A stretch of 64,000 nt of DNA from Rhodococcus sp. X156 (GCF_004006015.1 NZ_CP034766.1:248001-312000); one strand, 5' to 3'. Shown: positions 29,892 through 38,040, counted from the first letter of the stretch. Made by a program: numbers and translations. The notes: generated from the letters alone by a model not told the origin.

Positions 29892-31072
29892 ACTGGGTGG
29901 ACCTGCTGGTCATCGTGCTGGCGCTGCTGGCCGCGGCATCGGGCTGGCGGCAGGGGGTGGCCGTCTCGCTGCTGGCCTTCGCCGGCGTGCTGCTGGGCGC
30001 GGTGGTCGGCCTGCGGCTGGCGCCCACCTTCGTGGAGATGGTGGACGGCGCCGCCGCCCGGATCGCCGTCGGTGTCGGCGTGGTGGTGATGCTCATCGCC
30101 GTGGGGGAGACCCTCGGGGTGCTGGTGGGGCGCACCATCCGCGGCACCATGCGCGTCGCCGCAGTGCGAGTGGTGGACAGCGCGCTGGGCGCGGCGGTGC
30201 AGGCGGCGGCCGTGCTCATCGCCGCGTGGCTGCTGGCGGTCCCGCTGGCCTCCGCCGGCGACGCCGACCTGGCCAGCGCGGTGCGTGACTCGCGGGTGCT
30301 CGGCGAGGTCAACGACGTGCTGCCCGACAGCGCTCAGCGGCTGCCCTCGGAGTTCGGCGACCTGCTGGACACCTCCGGGCTGCCCACCGTGCTCAGCCCG
30401 TTCGCCCGCACCCCCATCACCGAGGTGGAGGCCCCGGACACCGAGGTGCAGGCCAGCCAGGTGGTGCAGCGCACCCGGGCCAGCGTGCTCAAGGTGCGGG
30501 CCGCCGCGCCGTCGTGCTCGCGCGGCCTGGAGGGCACCGGGTTCGTGGTGGCCCCGCAGCGGGTGATGACCAACGCCCACGTGATCGCCGGGGCCAACAA
30601 GGTGGCGGTGGAGACCGCCGGCGGCCAGCTGTCGGCCACCGTGGTGCTCTACGACCCGCAGAGCGACCTCGCCGTGCTCGCCGTGCCGGGGCTCACCGCG
30701 CCGGTGCTCTCCCTGGCCCAGGAGCCGGCCACCACCGGGGAGTCGGCGATCGTGCTCGGCTACCCCCTGGACGGGCCCTACACCGCCACCCCGGCCCGGG
30801 TGCGCTCGGAGATCTCCCTGCGCGGGCCCAACATCTACGACGACTCCACCGTGGTGCGCGACGTCTACACCGTCCGCGGCCAGATTCGCAGCGGCAACTC
30901 CGGCGGGCCGATGATCGACACCAACGGCTTCGTGCTGGGGGTGGTGTTCGGCGCTGCCCTGGACAACGCCGACACCGGCTACGTGCTCACCGGCCCGGAG
31001 GTGCGCGACGAGGTGGCCGCCGCGGCTGGGCTGGACCGCCCGGTAGCCACCGGCACCTGCACCGCGTCCTGA
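29888..31072 (+). CDS. marP: MarP-type membrane serine protease
   Basis: This is a 394-residue protease with about four N-terminal transmembrane helices (WVDLLVIVLALLAAASGW is the first; a CvpA-like region follows) and an extracytoplasmic trypsin-like domain. The catalytic triad is visible: His in VMTNAHVIAGANKV, Asp in DPQSDLAVLAVPG and Ser in IRSGNSGGPMIDTNGF. In mycobacteria the equivalent (Rv3671c) maintains cytoplasmic pH in acid by cleaving cell-wall hydrolases. The cysteine at PSCSRGLEG and another at the C-terminus (TGTCTAS) could form the regulatory disulfide known for MarP. It closes the nth-tlpA-nudix-marP operon. Confidence 0.94.
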   Translation: MNWVDLLVIVLALLAAASGWRQGVAVSLLAFAGVLLGAVVGLRLAPTFVEMVDGAAARIAVGVGVVVMLIAVGETLGVLVGRTIRGTMRVAAVRVVDSALGAAVQAAAVLIAAWLLAVPLASAGDADLASAVRDSRVLGEVNDVLPDSAQRLPSEFGDLLDTSGLPTVLSPFARTPITEVEAPDTEVQASQVVQRTRASVLKVRAAAPSCSRGLEGTGFVVAPQRVMTNAHVIAGANKVAVETAGGQLSATVVLYDPQSDLAVLAVPGLTAPVLSLAQEPATTGESAIVLGYPLDGPYTATPARVRSEISLRGPNIYDDSTVVRDVYTVRGQIRSGNSGGPMIDTNGFVLGVVFGAALDNADTGYVLTGPEVRDEVAAAAGLDRPVATGTCTAS

Positions 31073-31100
31073 CCCGGGACCGCCGGGCGCCCGACCGGCG

Positions 31101-32033
31101 CTAGGGCAGTCGCTGCAGGAAGCCGGCCAGCAGCGCGTTGGTGCGCTCCGGGGCCTCCTGGTGCACGAAGTGGCCCACGCCCGGCAGCAGGTGGTAGTCG
31201 CGGTAGGGCGCCCACGGGCCGGACGCCGCTGCGGTCGCGGGCAGCAGGCAGGGGTCGAGCTCGCCGTGCAGCTGCAGCACGGGGATGGTCAGCGGCCGGT
31301 CCAGCTCCACGCTGAAGCGGTGGCCGTCGCTGCGCAGCTGGCTGCGCATGGCCCAGCGGTAGTACTCCATCGCGGAGTGCACCACCCCGGGCACCTGCAT
31401 GGCCTGCTGGTTGCAGCGAGCCACCTCGGCGAACTCGGGGGAGGCGGCCCAGTCCGGACCGGACCACTTCCGCAGCACCCGTCCGATGGCGGCGGCGTCG
31501 TCGGCGGGCAGCGTGCGCTCCGGCCAGCGAGGCAGCTGGTAGCCGGCGGCGTGGCGCAGTGCCTTGGCCTGGGCGCCGCCGCTGCGCAGCGCCCGGCGCA
31601 GCGCCACCGGGTGCGGGGCCCCGAGCACGGCGAGCCCACGGACCAGCCGCGAGTGCAGGGTGGCGGTGGACCAGGCGATGAGCCCGCCCCAGTCGTGGCC
31701 GACCAGCACCGCGCTGGTCTCGCCCAGGGCCCGGATCAGCCCGGCGACGTCGCCGGCGAGGGTCCAGCCGTCGTAGCCGCGGGGCGGCTTGTCGGAGTCG
31801 CCGTAACCACGCAGGTCCACCGCGACCACCCGGGCACCCTGCTCGGCCAGCCCGGTCAGCTGGTGCCGCCAGCTCCACCAGAACTCTGGGAACCCGTGCA
31901 GCAGCAGCACCAGCGGGCCGGAGCCGTCACGGCCGTCAACCTCGGCGACGTGGAAGCGGATCCCGTTGGCGTGCACGTCGCGGTGCGTCCAGGGACCCTC
32001 GATCCGGACGCTGGAGGGATCCAGCGGGGACAT
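31101..32033 (-). CDS. ephE: Epoxide hydrolase-like alpha/beta hydrolase
   Basis: This is a 310-residue alpha/beta hydrolase of the epoxide hydrolase branch. The oxyanion motif is LLLHGFPEFWWSWRHQL, the nucleophile elbow VLVGHDWGGLIAWSTA (Asp in Sm-x-D-W style), and the histidine is in GVGHFVHQEAPER. The cap contains tyrosine residues in MEYYRWAMR that could activate the epoxide. It corresponds in order to mycobacterial EphE (Rv3670), between MarP and the holin-like protein. One base separates its start from the stop of the upstream holin-like gene, so they share a transcript. Confidence 0.9.
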   Translation of the reverse strand: MSPLDPSSVRIEGPWTHRDVHANGIRFHVAEVDGRDGSGPLVLLLHGFPEFWWSWRHQLTGLAEQGARVVAVDLRGYGDSDKPPRGYDGWTLAGDVAGLIRALGETSAVLVGHDWGGLIAWSTATLHSRLVRGLAVLGAPHPVALRRALRSGGAQAKALRHAAGYQLPRWPERTLPADDAAAIGRVLRKWSGPDWAASPEFAEVARCNQQAMQVPGVVHSAMEYYRWAMRSQLRSDGHRFSVELDRPLTIPVLQLHGELDPCLLPATAAASGPWAPYRDYHLLPGVGHFVHQEAPERTNALLAGFLQRLP

Positions 32034-32034
32034 C

Positions 32035-32499
32035 TCAGCTCGCGCGCTTGACGATCTTCGCGTTGTCCTTGATCGCGTCGATGGTCTTCTCGGGCTTGCG
32101 GACCTTGCGCACCTTGCGGTAGCCGAGCAGGCCGAACACCGCGGCCACCACGACCATGAGCGCGAAGACGATGCCGAAGGCGGCCGAGCGCGGCAGCCAG
32201 ATGTCGATGACCTCGGCGATGGTGAAGAACAGGAAGAACGCGCTGAACAGCGCGACGGTGAGGGCGATGACGAAGAAGATGCTGCCCTGCACGCCCTTCT
32301 TGACCTCGGCGGTCACCTCCTGCTTGGCCAGCTCCACCTCGGCGCGCACCAGGGTGGAGACCTGCGCGGTGGCGTCCTTCACCAGCGTCCCGATGCTGGG
32401 GTTGCCCCGGTCGATCTCGGACAGCGGGATGGAGGCCACCGTGGTGGGCACTCCCTCTCCCGTGCTGCGTTGGCCGGTGCTGCGGTCGCTAGTGCTCAA
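32035..32499 (-). CDS. Phage-holin-superfamily-like membrane protein
   Basis: This 154-residue protein resembles the DUF1469/holin superfamily 3 family common in actinobacteria. A helical segment (STLVRAEVELAKQEVTAEVK) precedes two transmembrane helices (SIFFVIALTVALFSAFFLFF and GIVFALMVVVAAVFGLLGY), and the C-terminus is basic (KVRKVRKPEKTIDAIKDNA). TTG 32499 is taken as start because GGAGGGG lies just upstream; a longer frame to 32550 lacks a site. Its role is unknown. The neighbouring gene order (ephE, acs) is that of mycobacterial Rv3669. The codon usage is normal. Confidence 0.82.
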   Translation of the reverse strand: MSTSDRSTGQRSTGEGVPTTVASIPLSEIDRGNPSIGTLVKDATAQVSTLVRAEVELAKQEVTAEVKKGVQGSIFFVIALTVALFSAFFLFFTIAEVIDIWLPRSAAFGIVFALMVVVAAVFGLLGYRKVRKVRKPEKTIDAIKDNAKIVKRAS

Positions 32500-32571
32500 C
32501 TCGCCCCTCCACGTGCGTCTTGTGGGCGCCACGGCGCAAGGCCCGGCCACCGCTCGTCAGGGGTCATGGTG

Positions 32572-32624
32572 CCACGGTTGGTCGCGGACAAGCCGATCAG
32601 GCACTGCCCGCGACCAACCCGTGG
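32572..32624 (-). terminator. Hairpin terminator downstream of acs
   Basis: A perfect 12-bp stem (GGTTGGTCGCGG with its complement) extends by four more pairs past a single bulge and encloses a 20-nt loop. It starts 14 bases beyond the acs stop on the minus strand. Confidence 0.75.
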
Positions 32625-32637
32625 TGTGCATCGCGGC

Positions 32638-34599
32638 TCAGGAGGGCTTGTTCAGTCCAGAGGAGATGAGGTCCATCACGGTGGAGTCGGCCAGTGTGGA
32701 CACGTCGCCCACCTCGCGGTTCTCCGCGATGTCGCGCAGCAGCCGGCGCATGATCTTGCCGCTGCGGGTCTTGGGCAGCTCCGGCACCACCAGGACCTGG
32801 CGGGGCTTGGCGATGGGGCCGATCTCCTTGCCGACGTGGTTGCGCAGCTCGGCCACCAGCTCCTCGCCGCCGTCGTCCTGGCCGCCGCGCAGGATCACGA
32901 ACGCCACGATGCCCTGCCCGGTGGTCTCGTCCGAGGCGCCCACCACGGCGGCCTCGGCCACGGCGTGGTGGCTGACCAGCGCCGACTCCACCTCGGTGGT
33001 GGAGATGCGGTGCCCGGAGACGTTCATGACGTCGTCCACCCGGCCGAGCAGCCAGATGGCGCCGTCGGTGTCGATCTTGGCGCCGTCCCCGGCGAAGTAC
33101 CAGCCCTGCTCGGCGTAGCGCGACCAGTAGGTGTCCTTGTACCGCTCCATGTCTCCCCAGATGCCGCGGAGCATCGCCGGCCAGGGCTGGTCGAGCACCA
33201 GGTAGCCGGAGACCTCGCCGTCCTCGGCGTGCAGCACGTTGGCCTCCTCGTCCACCACGGCGGCGGAGATGCCGGGCACGGTGGCCATGGCGGAGCCGGG
33301 CTTGCAGGCGGTGACGCCGGGCAGCGGGGAGATCATGATGGCGCCGGTCTCGGTCTGCCACCAGGTGTCCACGATCGGGCAGCGGCCGCCACCGATCACC
33401 TCGTGGTACCAGAGCCAGGCCTCTGGGTTGATCGGCTCGCCCACGCTGCCCAGCACCCGCAGTGACGACAGGTCGTGGGCGTCGGGGATCTCGCGGCCCC
33501 ACTTCATGAACGTGCGCACCAGCGTGGGGGCGGTGTAGTAGATGGAGACCTGGTACTTCTCCACGATGTTCCAGTGCCGGTGCTCGTCGGGGGAGTTGGG
33601 GGTGCCCTCGTAGACCACCTGGGTGGCACCGTTGCTGAGCGGTCCGTAGACGATGTAGGAGTGCCCGGTGACCCAGCCGATGTCGGCGGTGCACCAGTAG
33701 ACGTCCTGGCCCGGCTTGTGGTCGAAGACGTAGTGGTGGGTGTACGACGTCTGCGTCAGGTACCCGCCGGAGGTGTGGATGATGCCCTTGGGCTTGCCGG
33801 TGGTGCCGGAGGTGTAGAGCACGAACAGCGGGTGCTCGGAGTCGAAGGCCTCGCAGGTGTGCTCGGGTGAGGCCTGTGCGACCGTCTCGTGCCACCACAG
33901 GTCACGGCCCTCGGTCCAGGCCACCTCGGAGTCGGTGCGGTTGACCACCAGCACGTGCTCGACCGACTTGGCTCCGTCCACCGCCTCGTCCACCGCGGCC
34001 TTGAGCGGGGCGGCCTTGCCGCGGCGCCACTGCCCGTCGGTGGTGATGACCAGGCGCGCTGCGGCGTCGTCGATCCGGGAGCGCAGCGCGCCGGCGGAGA
34101 ACCCGGCGAACACCACGGAGTGGGTGAGGCCGAGCCGGGCGCAGGCCAGCATGGAGACGATGGCCTCGGGGATCATCGGCATGTAGATGGCCACCCGGTC
34201 GCCGGTGACCAGGCCCAGCTCGACGAAGGTGTTGGCGGCGCGGCTCACCTCGGCGAGCAGGTCGCGGTAGGTGATGTCGCGGGAGTCGCCGGGCTCACCC
34301 TCCCAGTGGATGGCCACCCGGTCGCCGTTGCCGGCCTCCACGTGGCGGTCCACGCAGTTGTAGGCGACGTTGAGCTTGCCGTTGACGAACCACTTGGCCA
34401 CCGGGGCGTCGGTCCAGTCCAGGACCTGCTCGAACGGCTCGTGCCAGTGCAGGCGCCGGGCCTGCTCGGCCCAGAAGGCGTCCCGGTCGGCGTCGGCCAG
34501 CGCCTGCAGCTCGGTGCCGGCGTTGGCCTGCGCGGCGAACTCGGGGGTCGGTGCGAACACCTCGGTCTCGGCGTGGGGGGTCTCAGCGCTGGGGGTCAT
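32638..34599 (-). CDS. acs: Acetyl-CoA synthetase
   Basis: This is an AMP-forming acetate-CoA ligase (653 residues) that activates acetate for central metabolism. Landmarks are FVNGKLNVAYNCVDRH near residue 70, the P-loop FVLYTSGTTGKPKGIIHTSG, YYTAPTLVRTFMKWG, the acyl-site motif DTWWQTETGAIMIS, and GRVDDVMNVSGHRISTTEVE. The acetylation-regulated lysine sits in LPKTRSGKIMRRLLRD. ATG 34599 is preceded by TATGTT with six bases between, fitting a leaderless promoter; a GTG at 34626 is the alternative. A partial Crp-like site (34612-34627) overlaps this promoter. Mycobacterial acs is known to be under Crp and lysine acetylation control. Confidence 0.97.
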   Translation of the reverse strand: MTPSAETPHAETEVFAPTPEFAAQANAGTELQALADADRDAFWAEQARRLHWHEPFEQVLDWTDAPVAKWFVNGKLNVAYNCVDRHVEAGNGDRVAIHWEGEPGDSRDITYRDLLAEVSRAANTFVELGLVTGDRVAIYMPMIPEAIVSMLACARLGLTHSVVFAGFSAGALRSRIDDAAARLVITTDGQWRRGKAAPLKAAVDEAVDGAKSVEHVLVVNRTDSEVAWTEGRDLWWHETVAQASPEHTCEAFDSEHPLFVLYTSGTTGKPKGIIHTSGGYLTQTSYTHHYVFDHKPGQDVYWCTADIGWVTGHSYIVYGPLSNGATQVVYEGTPNSPDEHRHWNIVEKYQVSIYYTAPTLVRTFMKWGREIPDAHDLSSLRVLGSVGEPINPEAWLWYHEVIGGGRCPIVDTWWQTETGAIMISPLPGVTACKPGSAMATVPGISAAVVDEEANVLHAEDGEVSGYLVLDQPWPAMLRGIWGDMERYKDTYWSRYAEQGWYFAGDGAKIDTDGAIWLLGRVDDVMNVSGHRISTTEVESALVSHHAVAEAAVVGASDETTGQGIVAFVILRGGQDDGGEELVAELRNHVGKEIGPIAKPRQVLVVPELPKTRSGKIMRRLLRDIAENREVGDVSTLADSTVMDLISSGLNKPS

Positions 34600-34703
34600 G
34601 AGATCAACATATGCGTCGTGCGTCACACCGGCGACCGTAGGTGGGGGTGACGTGGCGCAACTCCGTGCGGTAGTGGCGGTGCACGCCGGTAGCGTTACTC
34701 GAC

Positions 34704-35495
34704 GTGTCTGCCGCCGCTCGTTCCTCCGCGCAACCCTCCGCCGACGACCCCCTGGTGCCGATCCTGCGGCTTCCTGGTGTGGCCGAGGCCGCAGAGTCCG
34801 CCGGGGCGGCGATCGCCGAGGTGCACCGCCACCGCGCCAACCGGCGGGGCTTCCCGCTCTCGGCCACCGAGGCCTCCATCCGGGCCGCCCGTGCGTCGGC
34901 CACCCTCGACGGTGGCGCGCCCGAGCTGCCGGCGGAGGACTCCGACGGCGAGGTGGCCGACCCCGTGCTCGCCGGCTCGGTGCGGGTGGCAGCGGCGCTG
35001 GACGGCACCGCCCTGGAGGCCACCCTGCGGGTGTGGAGCCGGGCCCCGCTACAGGTGCTGGCGCGGCTGCACCTGCTGGCCGCGTCCGGGCTGAGCGATC
35101 CCGACGCGCTGGGCCGGCCGCGCCCGGGCGCCGGGGTGGCCCAGCGGCTGGACCTGCTGGCCCAGCTGGTCACCGGGGGCACCAAGGTCCCGGCCGCGGT
35201 GCTCGCCGCGGTGGTGCACGGCGAGCTGGTCACGCTGGCGCCCTTCGGCACCGCCGACGGGGTGGTCGCCCGTGCCGCCTCCCGGCTGGTGGCGGCGAGC
35301 ACCGGGCTGGACCCGAAGAACCTCACGGTGCCCGAGGTGTACTGGATGCGCCGTCCGGCCCAGTACCGCGACGAGGCGGCCGCCTTCGCCGCCGGCAGTG
35401 CCGACGGCATCGCCACGTGGGTGCTCAGCTGCTGTGCCGCGCTGGAGGCCGGTGCGCGCGAGGCGACCTCCATCGCCGACGCCCACCCGGGCTAG
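34704..35495 (+). CDS. Fic-like fold protein lacking the catalytic motif
   Basis: This is a 263-residue alpha-helical protein in the place of mycobacterial Rv3662c. I read it as a degenerate Fic/Doc relative. Residues ~45-70 (HRANRRGFPLSATEASIRAA) and SATLDGG recall the N-terminal helix that normally carries the inhibitory S/TxxxE motif. LVTLAPFGTADGVVARAASR (about residues 173-192) lines up with the Fic motif HPFxxGNGRxxR. The catalytic histidine (Ala here) and the GNGR loop are lost, so AMP transfer is not expected. The fold assignment is my inference. GTG 34704 is the start. It is divergent from acs. Confidence 0.75.
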   Translation: MSAAARSSAQPSADDPLVPILRLPGVAEAAESAGAAIAEVHRHRANRRGFPLSATEASIRAARASATLDGGAPELPAEDSDGEVADPVLAGSVRVAAALDGTALEATLRVWSRAPLQVLARLHLLAASGLSDPDALGRPRPGAGVAQRLDLLAQLVTGGTKVPAAVLAAVVHGELVTLAPFGTADGVVARAASRLVAASTGLDPKNLTVPEVYWMRRPAQYRDEAAAFAAGSADGIATWVLSCCAALEAGAREATSIADAHPG

Positions 35496-35563
35496 TGCCC
35501 TACGCTCCGGAGCAGTTGTGGTCCGCGTCACCAGGATCGGCCACGGACGTGAAGGAGATTTCC

Positions 35564-36040
35564 GTGAGTGCTGCAGAGCAGAAGCGCGGCCGCAAGATCG
35601 CCATGTCTGCGCCCGAGCGAGACGCGTTCCTGGCCGAGCAGCGCACCTGCCGGATGGCCACCGTCAGCGCCGACGGCGCCCCGCACGTGTCACCGCTGTG
35701 GTTCATCTGGGACGGCGAGGCGCTGTGGATGCAGAGCATCACCCGCAGCAAGCGCTGGGCGAACCTGGCCCGTGACCCCCGGGTGGCGGTGGTGGTGGAC
35801 GACGGTCACGACTACCTGGAGCTGCGCGGGGTGGAGCTGCACGGCAGCGTCGAGGTGGTGGGCGAGGTGCCCCGCACCGGTGCGCCCGACGAGGTGCTGG
35901 TGCCGATGGAGCGCAGCTTCGCCCAGAAGTACTTCGGTCTGGACGAGCTGCCGCACGACGGCAAGCACGCGTGGCACCGGCTGGTGCCGACCAAGATCGT
36001 CAGCTGGGACTTCCGCAAGCTCGCCGAGCTGGGCCGCTAG
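35564..36040 (+). CDS. PPOX-class FMN/F420 split-barrel protein
   Basis: This 158-residue protein belongs to the pyridoxamine 5'-phosphate oxidase-like split-barrel superfamily. RTCRMATVSADGAPHVSPLW is the flavin-binding strand pair, SKRWANLARDPRVAVVVDDG the second motif, and LELRGVELHGSVEVVGEVPR the third strand. Members use FMN, F420 or heme; the cofactor cannot be told here. GTG 35564 has a strong GAAGGAG site. The gene stands between the Fic-like gene and the Ms1-type RNA, a place where mycobacteria have no gene, so it is an insertion in the conserved order. Confidence 0.92.
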   Translation: MSAAEQKRGRKIAMSAPERDAFLAEQRTCRMATVSADGAPHVSPLWFIWDGEALWMQSITRSKRWANLARDPRVAVVVDDGHDYLELRGVELHGSVEVVGEVPRTGAPDEVLVPMERSFAQKYFGLDELPHDGKHAWHRLVPTKIVSWDFRKLAELGR

Positions 36041-36063
36041 CCCGCCTCGCCCCGCGCACGCGG

Positions 36064-36307
36064 AACGACGCCCCGCCAGGGGTGGCCGGGACGCCGTTCA
36101 CGGCCACGAGCAGCTCGGGTACCAAGCGTGCACGGTGCGCGGAGTTGGTAGGCCTCGGCGTCAGAGGACATCTGTCGACTGTCGCAGGCCCTGCCACGCT
36201 GCCTTTGTCGTCGGCCTGCGCGTGGGTTCCGAGCGTTTCGCGTCGAGCCTCGAGTGGGGGGTGAGACCTTCTCATCCGATCCCACCGTGGCCGGTTCGCG
36301 GCTCTGC
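36064..36307 (-). ncRNA. Probable Ms1-type (6S-like) RNA polymerase-binding RNA
   Basis: A 342-bp gap without a gene separates the split-barrel gene from the convergent HAD gene. On the minus strand it holds a strong promoter (TTGATG, 17 bp, TAGAAC; 36313-36341) and ends in a hairpin (36064-36098, 11-12 pairs with two G-U). Between them are a long-range complementarity (CGGCCACG near the 5' end with CGTGGCCG near the 3' end) and an inner hairpin CGCAGGCC/GGCCTGCG. In mycobacteria the abundant Ms1 RNA, which binds core RNA polymerase, lies downstream of the same HAD gene in the same orientation. Identity therefore rests on synteny, promoter and fold, not on sequence comparison. The expected length is ~245 nt, shorter than the ~300 nt of mycobacterial Ms1. 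Confidence 0.65.
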
Positions 36308-36312
36308 CCTCA

Positions 36313-36341
36313 GTTCTACGCCGTGATTTCGCCCACATCAA
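36313..36341 (-). promoter_or_regulatory. Promoter of the Ms1-type RNA
   Basis: TTGATG (36336-36341) and TAGAAC (36313-36318) are separated by exactly 17 bp, one of the best housekeeping-type promoters in the window. It points away from the HAD gene into the gene-free gap, with a start expected at about 36307. Confidence 0.7.
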
Positions 36342-36382
36342 GACTCTTCGGGCAACGACTCCTGCCCCGTGCTGGTGGCGGA

Positions 36383-37210
36383 TCAGCGCCCGCGGCGACG
36401 GCGGGCGAGGCCGTACCAGGTGGCGCCGGCCGCCGCGGCGCCCAGCCCTACCGCGGCGGTGGCGACGGCGGAGGAGGAGGCCGTGGGGATGCGGGCTCGC
36501 AGCGGCACCGGTGCGGAGAAGGTGAGCATCGGCCAGCCCCGCTGGGTGGCCTCCTTGCGCAGCAGCCGGTCGGGGTTGACGGCGGTGGGGTGCCCGACCG
36601 CGGTGAGCATCGGCAGGTCGGTGGAGGAGTCGCTGTAGGCGTAGCTGGCCTCGAGGTCGTAGCCGCGCTCGCCGGCGAGCCGTCGGATCGCCTCCGCCTT
36701 GGCCTCGCCGTAGCAGTAGAAGTCGACCTCGCCGGTGTAGCGCCCGTCGGCCTCCACCATGCGGGTGGCCACGCTGTGGTCAGCACCGACCATCCGGGCG
36801 ATGGGGGTGACCATCTCGTCGCCCGACGTCGACACCACCACCACGTCGTGGCCCCGCGCCTTGTGCTCGGTGATGAGCTCGGCGGCCTCGACGTAGACCA
36901 GCGGGTCGACCACGTCGTGCAGCGTCTCCTCGACGATGGCCCGCACCTGCTTGACGTCCCAGCCCGCGCAGAGGGAGGTGAGGTGGGCACGCATGCGCTC
37001 CACCTGGTCGGCGTCGGCGCCGGCGAGCAGGAAGAGGAACTGCGCGTAGCTGCTCTTGAGCACTGCTCGGCGGTTGATCAGGCCCTCGTGGAAGAACGGG
37101 CGGCTGAACGCCAGCGTGCTGGACTTGGCGATGATCGTCTTGTCCAAGTCGAAGAACGCCGCTACCGGGCGCTGGTGGGTGGGCACGGCAGCGGTCACAC
37201 GAGGCAGCAT
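36383..37210 (-). CDS. HAD-IB family phosphatase, SerB-like
   Basis: This is a 275-residue HAD hydrolase of subfamily IB (phosphoserine phosphatase-like). Motif I is AAFFDLDKTIIAKSSTLAF, motif II lies in VVVVSTSGDEMVTPIARM, motif III is the lysine in GEAKAEAIRRLAGERGYDLE, and motif IV is SYAYSDSSTDLPMLTAVGHP. A C-terminal hydrophobic segment (VATAAVGLGAAAAGATWYGL) followed by arginines suggests a membrane tail. This subfamily is common in actinobacteria, and its substrate is not established. ATG 37210 is chosen; two earlier in-frame starts exist. It matches mycobacterial Rv3661 and is flanked by two small RNAs. Confidence 0.93.
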   Translation of the reverse strand: MLPRVTAAVPTHQRPVAAFFDLDKTIIAKSSTLAFSRPFFHEGLINRRAVLKSSYAQFLFLLAGADADQVERMRAHLTSLCAGWDVKQVRAIVEETLHDVVDPLVYVEAAELITEHKARGHDVVVVSTSGDEMVTPIARMVGADHSVATRMVEADGRYTGEVDFYCYGEAKAEAIRRLAGERGYDLEASYAYSDSSTDLPMLTAVGHPTAVNPDRLLRKEATQRGWPMLTFSAPVPLRARIPTASSSAVATAAVGLGAAAAGATWYGLARRRRGR

Positions 37211-37242
37211 AGGGCGCGGCCCCGACATCGGCCGGGGAAGTA

Positions 37243-37267
37243 TCGACACGGGTGGTGCATGTGTCGA
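37243..37267. promoter_or_regulatory. Dyad TCGACAC-N11-GTGTCGA between the HAD gene and 6C RNA
   Basis: A perfect 7-bp inverted repeat with an 11-bp spacer covers the expected -35 position of the 6C promoter and lies 33 bases before the HAD start. It could be a regulator-binding site acting on one or both transcripts. Confidence 0.45.
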
Positions 37268-37289
37268 AGTTTTGGGGGTAGAGTCGACG

Positions 37290-37382
37290 TCGCCTGGACT
37301 TGTTCCAGGTGTGCTCAGCCCGACCCCCCGGGGCTGAGCTCGACGACCCCCGCCCCTCCCCCCTGGCGGGGGTCGTCCCTTA
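37290..37382 (+). ncRNA. 6C small RNA
   Basis: This is about 93 nt with three hairpins: a short stem CCTGGA/TCCAGG (37293-37309), a 9-bp stem with a loop holding six consecutive C (37313-37339), and a 13-bp terminator stem whose loop also holds six C (37342-37377). Two C6 loops define the actinobacterial 6C RNA (B11 in M. tuberculosis), which lies in the same place between the HAD gene and the Tad operon and in the same orientation. TAGAGT at 37279-37284 serves as -10. The 6C RNA uses its C-rich loops to pair with G-rich ribosome sites of target mRNAs. Confidence 0.92.
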
Positions 37383-37443
37383 ACTTCCGGACGCTGTCGT
37401 CAAGGACGAGTTCTCCTGTATTTCGGAGTCCCGACCTCCAGCG

Positions 37444-38040
37444 TTACCGCATCCGCAGGAACAGCCGCAGCAGCGGTCCCTGCAGGACCAGCAGGAGCAG
37501 GGCCCACAGCCCCACGGTCGGCACGGCCACCCCGAGCGCCAGCGCTGCGGCCAGCGCGACCGCGGCGCTCGCTGCGTGCAGGACGCCGAGCCCGGTGCGC
37601 TCGCTCGGGGCCGTCAGTGCCTCGTCACGACTCATCAGCACCGCCATCGCCAACCCCGCAGCGCTGGTCACCAGCATGGTGCCGATGTAGAGGCCCACCG
37701 CTCCACGGTGCTGACCGTCGAGCGTGGCCACCACCTGGGTGGGAAACGGCAGGAACACGATGCTGAGCAGCCACAGCATGTTCAGCCACACCAGCGCCGG
37801 CGTGTGTCCCCGCAGCGGTTGGAACAGGCGGTGGTGGGCCGCCCAGAGGCGGCCGATCACCACGAAGCTGAGCACGAACGCGAGCAGCTGGCTGCGGTGG
37901 TCGGCGAGCACCTCACCGAGCGGTCTGGCCTGCACCTCGGGCGCGATGTCCACCAGCGGCAGCACCAGCAGCGTGGCGGCGATGGCCACGACCGCGTCGC
38001 TGTAGCTGATCAGCCGCTCGACGGCGCGTTGCTCGCTCAC
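37444..38040 (-). CDS. TMEM175-family (DUF1211) membrane protein
   Basis: This is a 198-residue membrane protein with about five or six helices. The family signature [20 protein letters not shown] is at the N-terminus (canonical form FSDAVxAIxxTLLVLP), followed by [20 protein letters not shown] and [24 protein letters not shown]175 relatives conduct potassium, with the hydrophobic residues of the first helix acting as the gate. Ion selectivity here is inferred only from the family. The start overlaps the stop of the upstream acetyltransferase (GTGA), so both are on one minus-strand transcript. This pair is not part of the mycobacterial order. Confidence 0.9.
   Translation of the reverse strand: MSEQRAVERLISYSDAVVAIAATLLVLPLVDIAPEVQARPLGEVLADHRSQLLAFVLSFVVIGRLWAAHHRLFQPLRGHTPALVWLNMLWLLSIVFLPFPTQVVATLDGQHRGAVGLYIGTMLVTSAAGLAMAVLMSRDEALTAPSERTGLGVLHAASAAVALAAALALGVAVPTVGLWALLLLVLQGPLLRLFLRMR

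Noticed and set aside
36000-36341. Minus-strand 113-codon frame in the gap beside the HAD gene
   Set aside because: It has no ribosome site, its composition is not protein-like, and it overlaps the split-barrel gene end. The promoter and hairpins there fit a structured RNA better.
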